DNA from: Bryobacterales bacterium
GTDB taxonomy: Bacteria > Acidobacteriota > Terriglobia > Bryobacterales > Bryobacteraceae
NCBI GenBank assembly: GCA_003164075.1
Contig: PLRZ01000084.1
Location: 1,150 to 11,921 of the forward strand
Length of the DNA: 10,772 nucleotides
Direction: 5' to 3'
The notes under the pieces were generated by a model that had not been told where the DNA came from, did no database searches, and saw nothing but the letters and a program-made list of their open reading frames with translations. The stretch's first letter is position 1; every line of letters begins with the position of its first letter. Shown piece by piece: positions 1 through 9,584 of the stretch. A program made the translations under genes and the position numbers.

Positions 1-2
1 AG

Positions 3-119
3 AACGAGAGCTTCACTGACACACGCTGGCACACGTGGAAATTTCAGAGTATCACAGATGAAAAGGGGAAGAGGCTTTTGGCTGTTAGCTTTTGGCTTTC
101 AGCTCCGCGCGGCCTGTAG
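3..119 (+). other. Possible 3' end of an upstream coding sequence
   Basis: Frame 3 is open from the window edge to a TAG at 117-119 (38 codons). The first part, up to about position 72, reads like ordinary protein (NESFTDTRWHTWKFQ). The last third runs into the heptad repeat, so the stop may have been supplied by repeat sequence. I recognise no family. It may equally be chance open frame in non-coding DNA, because only about 115 bases are visible. Confidence 0.18.
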
Positions 120-186
120 CGGCCCATGCCATCGGGCGCCCCGGTGAGCCAAAAAGCCAGGAGCCCATCGCCGACAACTGAAAGCC
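73..186. repeat. Heptad repeat in two inverted blocks upstream of hrcA
   Basis: Positions 73-107 are five consecutive 7-base units fitting roughly RGCTKTY (for example GGCTTTT at 73-79 and AGCTTTT at 87-93). Positions 152-186 hold degenerate units on the other strand in the same 7-base phase (AAAAGCC at 152-158, GAAAGCC at 180-186). The blocks can pair: 94-102 is an exact reverse complement of 178-186, and 73-82 pairs with 148-158 with one bulged base. The right block ends 5 bases before the -35 box of the hrcA promoter. It could be a dispersed intergenic repeat of this genome or a structural element. No function can be read from one copy. Confidence 0.6.
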
Positions 187-191
187 CGCAT

Positions 192-221
192 TTGACCCCT
201 TTCCTTTCAGTCGATTAGAAT
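192..221 (+). promoter_or_regulatory. sigma70-type promoter for the hrcA operon
   Basis: TTGACC at 192-197 and TAGAAT at 216-221 are separated by 18 bases. This is a close match to the TTGACA/TATAAT housekeeping consensus with acceptable spacing. Transcription would begin near 228, giving a leader of about 25 nt before the hrcA ATG at 253. No CIRCE operator (TTAGCACTC-N9-GAGTGCTAA) lies in or near it, so HrcA autoregulation through that site is not supported here. Confidence 0.6.
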
Positions 222-252
222 AGGAACAGGGGAGAACTCATTCCGGGACATC

Positions 253-1287
253 ATGCCCAACGTTCCGCCGATCAAAACGCGCCACATGGAAATCCTCAGC
301 TCCATCGTGCGCGAGTACATCGAAACCGGGGAGCCTGTGGGTTCACGCACCATTTCCCGGCATCGCAGCCATTCGCTCAGCCCGGCTACCATCCGCAACG
401 CCATGGCCGACCTGGCCGATGAGGGCTACCTCTCACAGCCGCACACCTCCGCCGGCCGGGTGCCCACCGAGAAGGCCTTTCGCTATTATGTGAGTTCCCT
501 CACAGCCTCGCGCCTGGCGGCCGCGGACTCCGACCGCCTGCGTAGCGAGTTCAGCGGTTTGGATACCGTGGGCGCGCACATGGAGCGGTCCAGCCATATC
601 CTGGTGGAATTGACCCGCAACGTGGGGATCGCGGCGGCCATACCGGCGCTGGCGCAGGAACTGGACCAGATCGAACTGGTGCCGCTGGCCGACCAGCGCG
701 TGCTGATCATCCTGGTGACGCGCGATCACATGGTGCGCAACCGCGTGGTGGCCCTCGATCAACCCTCGCCGCCCGATGAGCTGATGTCCATCCGCAACTA
801 TGTGAATCGGAATTTCAGCGGCTGGCAACTGGGCGCGGCGCGCCGCGAATTGCTGCGGCGCATGCTTCAGGAGCGGGCGCTGTACGACGCGGCGCAGGCG
901 CAATTGCAGGCGCTGTGCCGCAATGGTCTATTGGAAGTGGACACCTCGCCCGAAGTGCATATGGAAGGCGCTTCCAACCTGCTGGCCCTGGACCTCCGGC
1001 TCACCCGCGAGAAAATGCGCGAGCTGCTGCGCGCGCTGGAAGAGAAGAGCCGGCTGATGGAGCTGCTGGACCGTTTCCTGGACCTGCCGCCCGGGGAACT
1101 GGACGTGCGCGTGGGTCTCGAAGAGATCCACCCGGCCATGAAAGATCTGGCGCTCATCGGCGTGAACGTGCGGATCGGCGGATTGCCCGCCAAGGTGGCA
1201 GTGCTCGGCCCCATGCGCATGCATTACGAGCGCGTCATGGCGGCCGTATTGCAGACCAGCCGGGCGCTGGAAAATGCCCGGTTTTGA
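253..1287 (+). CDS. hrcA: Heat-inducible transcription repressor HrcA
   Basis: HrcA represses class I heat-shock operons by binding CIRCE operators, and its activity is modulated by GroEL. The 344 residues match the usual family length. The N-terminal winged-helix region shows the family signatures GEPVGSRTI (residues 27-35) and the helix-wing stretch at 43-72 (SPATIRNAMADL, then SAGRVPT). The rest is the GAF-like and dimerisation part. ATG 253 is chosen because the residues just after it (IKTRHMEILSSIVREYIETG) align with the normal HrcA N-terminus. Its ribosome site is weak (GGGA at 245-248). The gene heads an operon with grpE 33 bp downstream. Unusually, no CIRCE is visible upstream, so its targets probably lie at other loci such as groESL (inference). 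Confidence 0.95.
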   Translation: MPNVPPIKTRHMEILSSIVREYIETGEPVGSRTISRHRSHSLSPATIRNAMADLADEGYLSQPHTSAGRVPTEKAFRYYVSSLTASRLAAADSDRLRSEFSGLDTVGAHMERSSHILVELTRNVGIAAAIPALAQELDQIELVPLADQRVLIILVTRDHMVRNRVVALDQPSPPDELMSIRNYVNRNFSGWQLGAARRELLRRMLQERALYDAAQAQLQALCRNGLLEVDTSPEVHMEGASNLLALDLRLTREKMRELLRALEEKSRLMELLDRFLDLPPGELDVRVGLEEIHPAMKDLALIGVNVRIGGLPAKVAVLGPMRMHYERVMAAVLQTSRALENARF

Positions 1288-1320
1288 AGTTGAGTCGACC
1301 GCTTTGATAAGCTAAGAGTA

Positions 1321-1860
1321 GTGGACACCCCGAAACCCGATACCAATATTTCCGACGTGTCTCCCGACGCCGGCCTTCCCTCCGAGACTTTGGAGGGGCA
1401 GCTCGCCGCCGTCTCCGCCGAGCGCGACCGGCTGGCGGCGGAAAAGGGGGAGTTGGGCGACCGCCTGTTGCGCGCCCGCGCCGAGTTCGACAATGCGCGC
1501 CGCCGCGCCGAACGCGAGCGCTCCGACTTCCTGCAGTTTGCCGCCATGGACCTGGTGAAAGAGGTGCTTCCGGTGCTGGACGATTTCGAGCGGGCCTTGA
1601 AAGTGGAAACCGCCGACCGGAACTACGCCAAGGGAGTGGAACTGATCTACCAACGGTTGTACGATACGCTCAAGAAGCTGGGGCTGGAGCCGATCGAGAC
1701 GGCCGGCCGTCCGTTCGACCCTAACCTCCATCAGGCCGTGGAACGCGTGGAAACCGACGAGGCCGAGGACCAGGCCGTTCTGGGCGAGTTCCAGAGAGGC
1801 TATAATTTCAAGGGCAAGCTCCTCAGACCCGCGATGGTAAAGGTCGCTGTAAAACCGTAA
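1321..1860 (+). CDS. grpE: Nucleotide exchange factor GrpE
   Basis: GrpE is the cytoplasmic co-chaperone that releases ADP from DnaK and so resets the DnaK-DnaJ folding cycle. The protein is 179 residues, normal for the family. Residues about 22-66 form a charged heptad helix rich in E, R, A and L, the expected long dimeric coiled coil. The C-terminal beta-wing ends in the typical signature ([17 protein letters not shown]). The start is GTG 1321: the same frame meets a TGA at 1291-1293 with no other start codon in between. The ribosome site is poor (AAGAG at 1314-1318, 2 nt away), so translation may be coupled to hrcA, whose stop is 33 bp upstream. dnaJ follows 14 bp downstream, without the dnaK often found between them. 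Confidence 0.95.
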   Translation: MDTPKPDTNISDVSPDAGLPSETLEGQLAAVSAERDRLAAEKGELGDRLLRARAEFDNARRRAERERSDFLQFAAMDLVKEVLPVLDDFERALKVETADRNYAKGVELIYQRLYDTLKKLGLEPIETAGRPFDPNLHQAVERVETDEAEDQAVLGEFQRGYNFKGKLLRPAMVKVAVKP

Positions 1861-1874
1861 ACGCTGGAGAACCC

Positions 1875-4509
<2,635 letters not shown>

Positions 4510-4517
<8 letters not shown>

Positions 4518-4896
4518 AAGGCACCCCCAGTGTGCGTTCTAACTCGGCTCGCAGGGCTTCCGGGAGGAACGGCTTGGTCACATAGCCGCGCGCCCCCAGG
4601 GAGGCCATGGATGCCATGCGGTGGGAGGTGGCGTCGGTTGAGATTACGATGGCCGGAATCGAGCGCAACAGTTCGTCCTGCGAGAGGCGCCGGAGGAATT
4701 CCTGGCCATCCATGCCGGGCATGTTGATGTCCGTGAGAATGGCGTCCACCCACTCGTGGTTCAATATTTCCAGCGCTTCCTGGCCGTTGGATGCCTCGAA
4801 GCACTCCGATAATTCGAACCCCGACAAGTCGATGACGCGGCGGACAAACGTCCGCATCGCCGGCGAATCGTCGACAATTAACACGCGATATGCCAT
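4510..4896 (-). CDS. CheY-like single-domain response regulator (copy 1)
   Basis: This 128-residue protein is a lone receiver domain with no output domain. It has all expected residues: acidic pair D9/D10, phospho-acceptor D56 (LTDINMP), switch Ser at S86 and K108 (TKPF). Such proteins take phosphate from CheA and bind FliM or act as a phosphate sink. Which role applies cannot be read from sequence. The start ATG shares one base with the cheD stop (TGATG), and the end overlaps cheX1 by 8 bp. Length and position of D56 and K108 match the second copy at 9581-9970, but the intervening sequence is well diverged, so this is not a recent duplication. Confidence 0.92.
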
Positions 4897-5405
4897 CAGG
4901 CAACCCCCACTTTCGGAAAACCGGCCGCTAATTCCCGTACTTCGCCGGCTTCCTGTATCAAGAACTTTCCACTACCGATTTCCAGCCGTACCGTGCGCGA
5001 ACGGACGCCGCCCACGGCCTCTCCATGCACCATCACTCCGGCCTTCCAAAGAATCTTGCGCATGGCCAGGTAATTGCGCCGGCCGATGTCGAACACATTC
5101 TCCGGGTCCATCATGCTGGCCCCGCCTGCGGCGCGCACCGTCAGACGCCGTTTCGACGCTCCGCGCGCGCATATGCGGTCCAGCATCATCGGAATTCCGG
5201 TGTCGGCGAACATCCACGGGTTGTCGCGGCTGCGGGCGCGATCGATGGTGGAGTCGGGCAGCATGAAGTGCAGCAGACCGCCTACCCCGGCCTTGGCGTC
5301 GTGAACCGCCAGTCCAATACACGACCCTAAGGCGTATGTGGCGAGTACCTGGCTGGGCGCATCGCCGATGCGACAGTCGGCCATCCCTACAACTATTTGC
5401 TCCAC
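4896..5405 (-). CDS. cheD: Chemoreceptor glutamine deamidase CheD
   Basis: CheD deamidates specific receptor glutamines and in several bacteria binds CheC to tune phosphatase activity. The protein is 169 residues. The catalytic set characterised in Thermotoga CheD (T21, C27, H44) appears here with identical spacing as T23, C29 and H46 in TYALGSCIGLAVHD and LLHFMLP. The frame is open to 5753, but GTG 5405 is chosen: AAGGAGG at 5416-5410 sits 4 nt before it and the protein then begins VVGMADCRIGD, like other CheDs. It overlaps the cheR end by 13 bp and shares one base with cheY1. CheC, its usual partner, is absent; the locus has CheX proteins instead. Confidence 0.95.
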   Translation of the reverse strand: MEQIVVGMADCRIGDAPSQVLATYALGSCIGLAVHDAKAGVGGLLHFMLPDSTIDRARSRDNPWMFADTGIPMMLDRICARGASKRRLTVRAAGGASMMDPENVFDIGRRNYLAMRKILWKAGVMVHGEAVGGVRSRTVRLEIGSGKFLIQEAGEVRELAAGFPKVGVA

Positions 5406-6253
5406 CGGCCCTCCTTTTTCACGGGTTTCCGATAGACGGCCGGGCGCACGTAGTCGAGCGAGTGCGGGATTCTGGTCAGGCTCTCGGCATGGCCTACAAA
5501 CAGATAACCACCCGGTTCCAGCATTGCCGCCAGCCGTCCGACCACTTGCTCTTGTGTCTGGCGGTCGAAGTAAATCATGACGTTGCGGCAGAAGATCACC
5601 GGAAACAGACGCCCCCAGGAGAAGGTCTCGACCAGGTTGATGCGGCGAAAACTTGCTTGCGTCCGGATGCGGGGCGCCACGCAGTAGGTCTTGGCCGGAC
5701 CTTTTCCCGGCACAAAGTAACGCGATAACCAGGCTGCCGGGATGCCCTGGCACCTGTCGGGCGTATATTCGGCTGCCTGGGCGGCATGCAGCGCTTTGTT
5801 CGAGATATCGGTGGCGGCAATCGAAATCCGCCGCTGGGGACAGGCTTCGTTGAGGAACATGGCCAGGGTCCAGACCTCTTCACCAGTGGAACAGGCGGCG
5901 CACCAGACCTCCAACGGGTCGCGGTTGGCGAGCGAGGGCAGCACTTCCTCACGCAGAAACGTGAAGTGATCGGGCTCGCGCAGGAAGGCTGTATGGTTGG
6001 TGGCCAGGGCGTCGATCATGGCGGCCAGAGCCACGCCGGAACGATCGGCCAGGACGTGCCGGTAGTATTCCTGAAACGACCGGAACCCGCCCTTCCGCAG
6101 CAGTCGCCTCAGTCGCGCGGAGACCAGTTCCTCCTTGCCTGGTTTGAGATCCAGTCCGAACGTGCCGTGCGCCAGTTGACGAATTTGATCGAAATCCCTG
6201 CTCCCCAGAGCCGGTACGGTCTCCTGCTCCAGCCAATCAGCGGGCGGCTTCAT
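5393..6253 (-). CDS. cheR: Chemotaxis protein methyltransferase CheR
   Basis: CheR transfers methyl groups from S-adenosylmethionine to receptor glutamates, the opposite of CheB. From ATG 6253 the protein is 286 residues. The N-terminal helical domain (about 18-85) is followed by the motif TNHTAFLRE (85-93), the SAM-binding loop CAACSTGEE (118-126), an acidic ribose-binding region (ATDIS, 147-151) and CRNVMIYFD (222-230). No C-terminal extension such as TPR repeats is present. ATG 6253 is preferred over GTG 6259 (two codons upstream) because AAGGA at 6266-6262 is 8 nt from the ATG but only 2 nt from the GTG. The start lies inside the end of cheA, and the stop lies inside cheD. Confidence 0.96.
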   Translation of the reverse strand: MKPPADWLEQETVPALGSRDFDQIRQLAHGTFGLDLKPGKEELVSARLRRLLRKGGFRSFQEYYRHVLADRSGVALAAMIDALATNHTAFLREPDHFTFLREEVLPSLANRDPLEVWCAACSTGEEVWTLAMFLNEACPQRRISIAATDISNKALHAAQAAEYTPDRCQGIPAAWLSRYFVPGKGPAKTYCVAPRIRTQASFRRINLVETFSWGRLFPVIFCRNVMIYFDRQTQEQVVGRLAAMLEPGGYLFVGHAESLTRIPHSLDYVRPAVYRKPVKKEGRWSK

Positions 6254-8249
6254 GCTCACCGTCCTTGAGAAGGCGGTCCAAATCTAAAATGAGCCCTACC
6301 CGGCCATCGCCCATGATCGCTCCGCCGGCGATAGCTGTGACGCTGCTAAAGGTTGCGCCCAGCGACTTGATCACGACTTCCTGCTTGCCGATGAGATCAT
6401 CCACCAACAGACAGTAACTGGCGCCTTCTACTTCCGCCACCACCAAAACCGATTGGGTGGGGTCTTCCGACCGGGGTTTCACGCCAAACCGGCGGTACAG
6501 GCGGAATACCGGCAGCAGGTTGCCGCGCACCAGCGCCATTTCGGCGCGCCCCTGCACGGTCCAAATGGTTTCGGCCGTCGGCCGGAACATCTCCCGCACC
6601 GCGAACAAAGGCACTATGTAGCGTTCGCTCCCCACGCCTACCACCAAACCATCGATGATTGCCAGGGTCAGCGGCAGCTTGAGGAAAAACGCGGCGCCGT
6701 GTCCTACGCTGGACCGGATTTCGATTCTTCCGCGCAGCTTCTCGATGTGCCGCCGGACCACGTCCATGCCCACACCCCGCCCGGAAACGTTGGTTACCTG
6801 GGCCGCGGTCGTGAAGCCCGGTTCAAAAATCAAGTTGAAGGTCTCATTTTCCGAAAGCTCTTTTTCGGCCGCGATCATTCCCTTCTGAACGGCTTTGGCC
6901 TTGATTTTGGCGGCATCCAACCCGCGGCCGTCGTCGCTGATTTCGATCACCACCTGGCCGGCCTGGTGTTGGGCTTTCAACAACAGATGGCCAGCAGGAC
7001 TTTTGCCGCAGGCGATGCGATCCTGCGGCAGCTCCAGACCGTGATCCATGGCGTTGCGTACCATGTGCATAAGCGGATCGGCCAGTTCTTCGACGATCGT
7101 GCGGTCCAGTTCGATCTCGTCGCCCTCGGTCTCCATCTGCACCTGTTTGCCGAACTGCCGCGACAGATCGCGCACCAGTCGCGACATGCGGCGGAACACC
7201 GGTCCGATGGGAACCAACCGCATGGCCATGGCGGTCTTCTGCAGTTCCGCGGTGATGCGCGTCATTTGCGCCAACTTGCGTTGCAGCGCCTGGCTCTTGA
7301 TCGCGGAAAGCTCGGGATCGTGGCGGACGAGGGATTCCGCAATCACCATTTCGCCGGCCATGTCTGCCAGGTAATCGAGCTTGGCGGTATCGACCTTCAC
7401 CGCCATGGTTTCGTTCTTGTGGCGCGCCGGTTCGGCGGCTGGCGCCGCTTCGGCGGCCGGTACCGCTACGTCGGAGGATGCCGCGTCGACCGCAGCCGCC
7501 ATTTGTGCCAATTCGACCGTCCCCTGGCTGGGTTCGGATGAATCGGCAGTCAGGGCGCGAATCCGCAGAATCAGCGGTTCGTTGGGGGGTGGCGCGTCCG
7601 ACGGCCGGCCCTGCATGGTCGACTCCAGATGGGCCATCCAACGCCGCAGATAATCGGCGCTTTCGAGGATTACGTCAAACGCGTCGGGAGTCAGTGCCCA
7701 TTGCGAGCTGCGGGCGCGATCGAGCACTGTCTCGGTCTCGTGGGCAAGCTTCTGCACGTCCCACAGCTCCAAGAAGCCGGCCAGACCTTTGATGGTGTGA
7801 AAGCCCCGGAAGACCGAATTGAGAGCCTCGGAAGCGCCAGGGTCGCCTTCGAGGGTCAGTAGCTGGGATTCGATGGCGGCGAGGTGCTCCCGGCTCTCCA
7901 GGATGAAATCGCCGAGAAGTTCCGGGTCCTGCGCCAAAGAGAGAGACGAGCCGGTAGCGGGTTCGCGGGCTTCGTCGTCGAGGATCTGCTGCAAACGTAC
8001 AATGCCCGCCTGCAGCACGTCCGCAATGGCAACGCCGTCGGCCGCCGCTTGTTCCGGATCCGGCAACGATTGGATCAAGGCCGTGGCGGCAGCGGCTACC
8101 TGGCTGGCCTGGTCCTCGGCGGCACGGTCGCGGATGCTTTCGAGGGCAGGCACCCATTTGGATGCGGCCTCTGCGTTCCCCGGTTCAGCTACCACGAGCT
8201 GAAGAGCCAAATCTTCGATTTGTTGGTGTAACTCGGCCGAATGGGACAA
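6237..8249 (-). CDS. cheA: Chemotaxis sensor histidine kinase CheA, lacking P2
   Basis: CheA is the receptor-coupled kinase that autophosphorylates in trans and passes phosphate to CheY and CheB. It has 670 residues. An unusual N-terminal stretch of about 105 residues precedes the HPt (P1) domain, whose phospho-histidine is H151 (FHTIKGLAGF). Residues about 215-282 are an Ala/Pro/Glu-rich linker with no room for a folded P2 domain. Then come P3 dimerisation (about 283-345), P4 kinase with N box (HMVRNAMDHGLE, 395-406), G1 (DDGRGLD, 439-445), F box (FEPGF, 475-479) and G2 (GRGVGMD, 490-496), and the CheW-like P5 (about 525-662). The start is TTG 8249, with AAGGA 8 nt before it and overlapping the stop of the receptor-tip gene. 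No other Met occurs before the HPt domain. Confidence 0.96.
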   Translation of the reverse strand: MSHSAELHQQIEDLALQLVVAEPGNAEAASKWVPALESIRDRAAEDQASQVAAAATALIQSLPDPEQAAADGVAIADVLQAGIVRLQQILDDEAREPATGSSLSLAQDPELLGDFILESREHLAAIESQLLTLEGDPGASEALNSVFRGFHTIKGLAGFLELWDVQKLAHETETVLDRARSSQWALTPDAFDVILESADYLRRWMAHLESTMQGRPSDAPPPNEPLILRIRALTADSSEPSQGTVELAQMAAAVDAASSDVAVPAAEAAPAAEPARHKNETMAVKVDTAKLDYLADMAGEMVIAESLVRHDPELSAIKSQALQRKLAQMTRITAELQKTAMAMRLVPIGPVFRRMSRLVRDLSRQFGKQVQMETEGDEIELDRTIVEELADPLMHMVRNAMDHGLELPQDRIACGKSPAGHLLLKAQHQAGQVVIEISDDGRGLDAAKIKAKAVQKGMIAAEKELSENETFNLIFEPGFTTAAQVTNVSGRGVGMDVVRRHIEKLRGRIEIRSSVGHGAAFFLKLPLTLAIIDGLVVGVGSERYIVPLFAVREMFRPTAETIWTVQGRAEMALVRGNLLPVFRLYRRFGVKPRSEDPTQSVLVVAEVEGASYCLLVDDLIGKQEVVIKSLGATFSSVTAIAGGAIMGDGRVGLILDLDRLLKDGEHEAAR

Positions 8250-8257
8250 GGGATTGT

Positions 8258-8262
8258 TCCTT
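8258..8262 (-). promoter_or_regulatory. Ribosome binding site setting the TTG start of cheA
   Basis: AAGGA lies 8 nt upstream of TTG 8249, and its AA is part of the TAA stop (8263-8261) of the receptor-tip minigene. This ties cheA translation to reading of that minigene and supports a non-ATG start. Confidence 0.6.
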
Positions 8263-8494
8263 AGAGACTGTGTTCCTGTTGGATGTTTCCTGCGATCGGG
8301 GCCGCTTCCTGGGCAGCCCTGACACTGCGGTGGGCCAGCGCGCGGACTTCGTCTGCCGCCACTGCGAATCCCATGTCAGCCTCACCCGCCGCCACGGCCG
8401 CGTTGAGAGCCAGGATACTGGTCTGGAAGGCGATCTCGTCGATGACCTTGGCGATTTCCGGGATGTTCCCGCTGGAACCGTTGATTTTTCTCAT
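8261..8494 (-). CDS. 77-residue receptor-tip minigene (methyl-accepting protein fragment)
   Basis: The whole 77-residue product resembles only the cytoplasmic hairpin tip of methyl-accepting chemotaxis proteins: [18 protein letters not shown] (17-34) then [16 protein letters not shown] (42-57). This is the region that contacts CheA and CheW. Sensor, membrane, HAMP and methylation-helix parts are all absent, and only 9 bp separates its ATG from the cheW stop, so no remnant of them remains. Full-length receptors read NAAVEAARAGEA; here it is NAAVAAGEA, three residues shorter, losing a conserved Glu and Arg of the tip. The frame is intact, and its stop overlaps the cheA ribosome site. It may be the in-frame relic of an operon-borne receptor, retained because it couples cheW and cheA translation, or a working soluble tip protein. 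I cannot decide between these. Confidence 0.6.
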   Translation of the reverse strand: MRKINGSSGNIPEIAKVIDEIAFQTSILALNAAVAAGEADMGFAVAADEVRALAHRSVRAAQEAAPIAGNIQQEHSL

Positions 8495-8503
8495 GGATGA
8501 AAC

Positions 8504-9025
8504 CTAGTGGACAATGGAGGCCAGCCCGCGCAGATCCTGAGTGGACAGGACTCGGTCGATATCCAACAGGATTTTGACTTTTCCCTTCACCTTGGCCATA
8601 CCCAGGAGGTACTGGCCCGTGACGGCTTCGCCGAAGTCCGGCGTGTCCTCGATCTCCTGGCCGGACAGGTTGAGGACTTCGGAGACGCCGTCAACTACGA
8701 TTCCCATCAGGACCGACCCGGACTCGCCCTGTACCTGGGTCACGATAATACATGTTCGTTGCGTGTATTCGGCCGCGTCCAGTCCGAATTTCAGGCGGAG
8801 ATCGATCACCGGCACTACTTTCCCGCGCAGGTTGATCACGCCTTTGATGTGCATGGGCGTTTGAGGGACAGCGGTGATCTCCTGCAGCCCCATGATCTCG
8901 CGCACTTTCAGGACTCGGATGCCGAACTCTTCATTGGCCAGTTGGAAGGTGAGGTACTTTCCGGCGCGGGCGTCGGTTTGCGCGGCCGTAGACGGTTCGT
9001 TTGCAGTTAACATGCTGGGTGGCAT
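8504..9025 (-). CDS. cheW: Chemotaxis adaptor protein CheW
   Basis: CheW links receptor tips to the P5 domain of CheA in the signalling array. The protein has 173 residues: a short polar N-terminal extension (1-21), then one CheW domain from KYLTFQLANEEFGI (23-36), including the family motif VINLRGKVVPVIDL (63-76), to about 160. The frame is open to 9220, but ATG 9025 is chosen because GGGAG at 9039-9035 precedes it by 9 nt and the longer version reads through the cheX2 end. A second ATG four codons in (MLTANE) is a less likely alternative. It lies 25 bp after cheX2 and 9 bp before the receptor-tip minigene. Confidence 0.95.
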   Translation of the reverse strand: MPPSMLTANEPSTAAQTDARAGKYLTFQLANEEFGIRVLKVREIMGLQEITAVPQTPMHIKGVINLRGKVVPVIDLRLKFGLDAAEYTQRTCIIVTQVQGESGSVLMGIVVDGVSEVLNLSGQEIEDTPDFGEAVTGQYLLGMAKVKGKVKILLDIDRVLSTQDLRGLASIVH

Positions 9026-9050
9026 AGGTATTTTCTCCCGATAATTCTCT

Positions 9051-9584
9051 TTAGACTTCCAAGGAACACGACAGCGTCGGCGAACTGTGGAACAGGACGT
9101 GCGCAGCCTGCTCTTTGGGCTCCAGACAGAGCTTGACGACCAACGTTTCGTCGTCCCACAAGAAACGCACGACAATCCATTCCGTGTTGCCAGCGCTCTT
9201 GGTTTTGAAATTCCGGCCATAGACTACGGTTGGAATACTCAAGCCGAGGGGGCCGAGATGTTGTTCCAGGTCGGTTTTGACGCTGCCGACGATCATATTG
9301 GTGAGCTCGGCGACGGTGTCCAGGACTTCCTCGTTGACCGACGTGGCCTCGCACATCAGCATCTGGGCGCAGATCCGGCACGCCAACGCAGGCGAACAGC
9401 TTACGCTGCCCGTGCCGGCCCAGGAACCTGCCAGGCCGATGAAAGAGACTACTCCCTCGCTGGCCTCCGGCATGCTGGTCTCGACCGCAGATTGGTTGCA
9501 AACGATATCGACACCGAGCATGGTCGTAAACACCTGCAGGGTGGACTCGCTCACGGATTTCAGGATGATAGAGTTAAGGTTCAT
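9051..9584 (-). CDS. cheX: CheX-type chemotaxis phosphatase (copy 2)
   Basis: A 177-residue second CheX-family protein. The ExxN signature is E93-L-T-N96 in TVAELTNMIVGSVKTDLE, at exactly the same residue numbers as in copy 1. The second half is longer than in copy 1 and has a distinct aromatic and acidic stretch (TEWIVVRFLWDDE). It probably dephosphorylates a CheY, most simply the one encoded just upstream, whose stop overlaps its ATG (ATGA, 4-bp overlap). No separate ribosome site is visible, so it depends on translational coupling to cheY2. Relationship to copy 1 is remote outside the motif helix, pointing to old paralogs or independent recruitment. Confidence 0.85.
   Translation of the reverse strand: MNLNSIILKSVSESTLQVFTTMLGVDIVCNQSAVETSMPEASEGVVSFIGLAGSWAGTGSVSCSPALACRICAQMLMCEATSVNEEVLDTVAELTNMIVGSVKTDLEQHLGPLGLSIPTVVYGRNFKTKSAGNTEWIVVRFLWDDETLVVKLCLEPKEQAAHVLFHSSPTLSCSLEV

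Noticed and set aside
5406..5753. Upstream extension of cheD
   Set aside because: It overlaps cheR out of frame and resembles nothing in CheD; GTG 5405 with AAGGAGG gives the family N-terminus.
6254..6259. GTG 6259 as the cheR start
   Set aside because: AAGGA is only 2 nt from it but 8 nt from ATG 6253, the same spacing as in cheA.
6453..7541. Long + strand open frame (362 codons) opposite cheA
   Set aside because: Shadow frame: His/Gln/Arg-rich, no domain, while the opposite strand encodes a complete CheA kinase core.
9026..9220. Upstream extension of cheW
   Set aside because: It reads through cheX2 in another frame; ATG 9025 has GGGAG upstream and starts just before the CheW domain.
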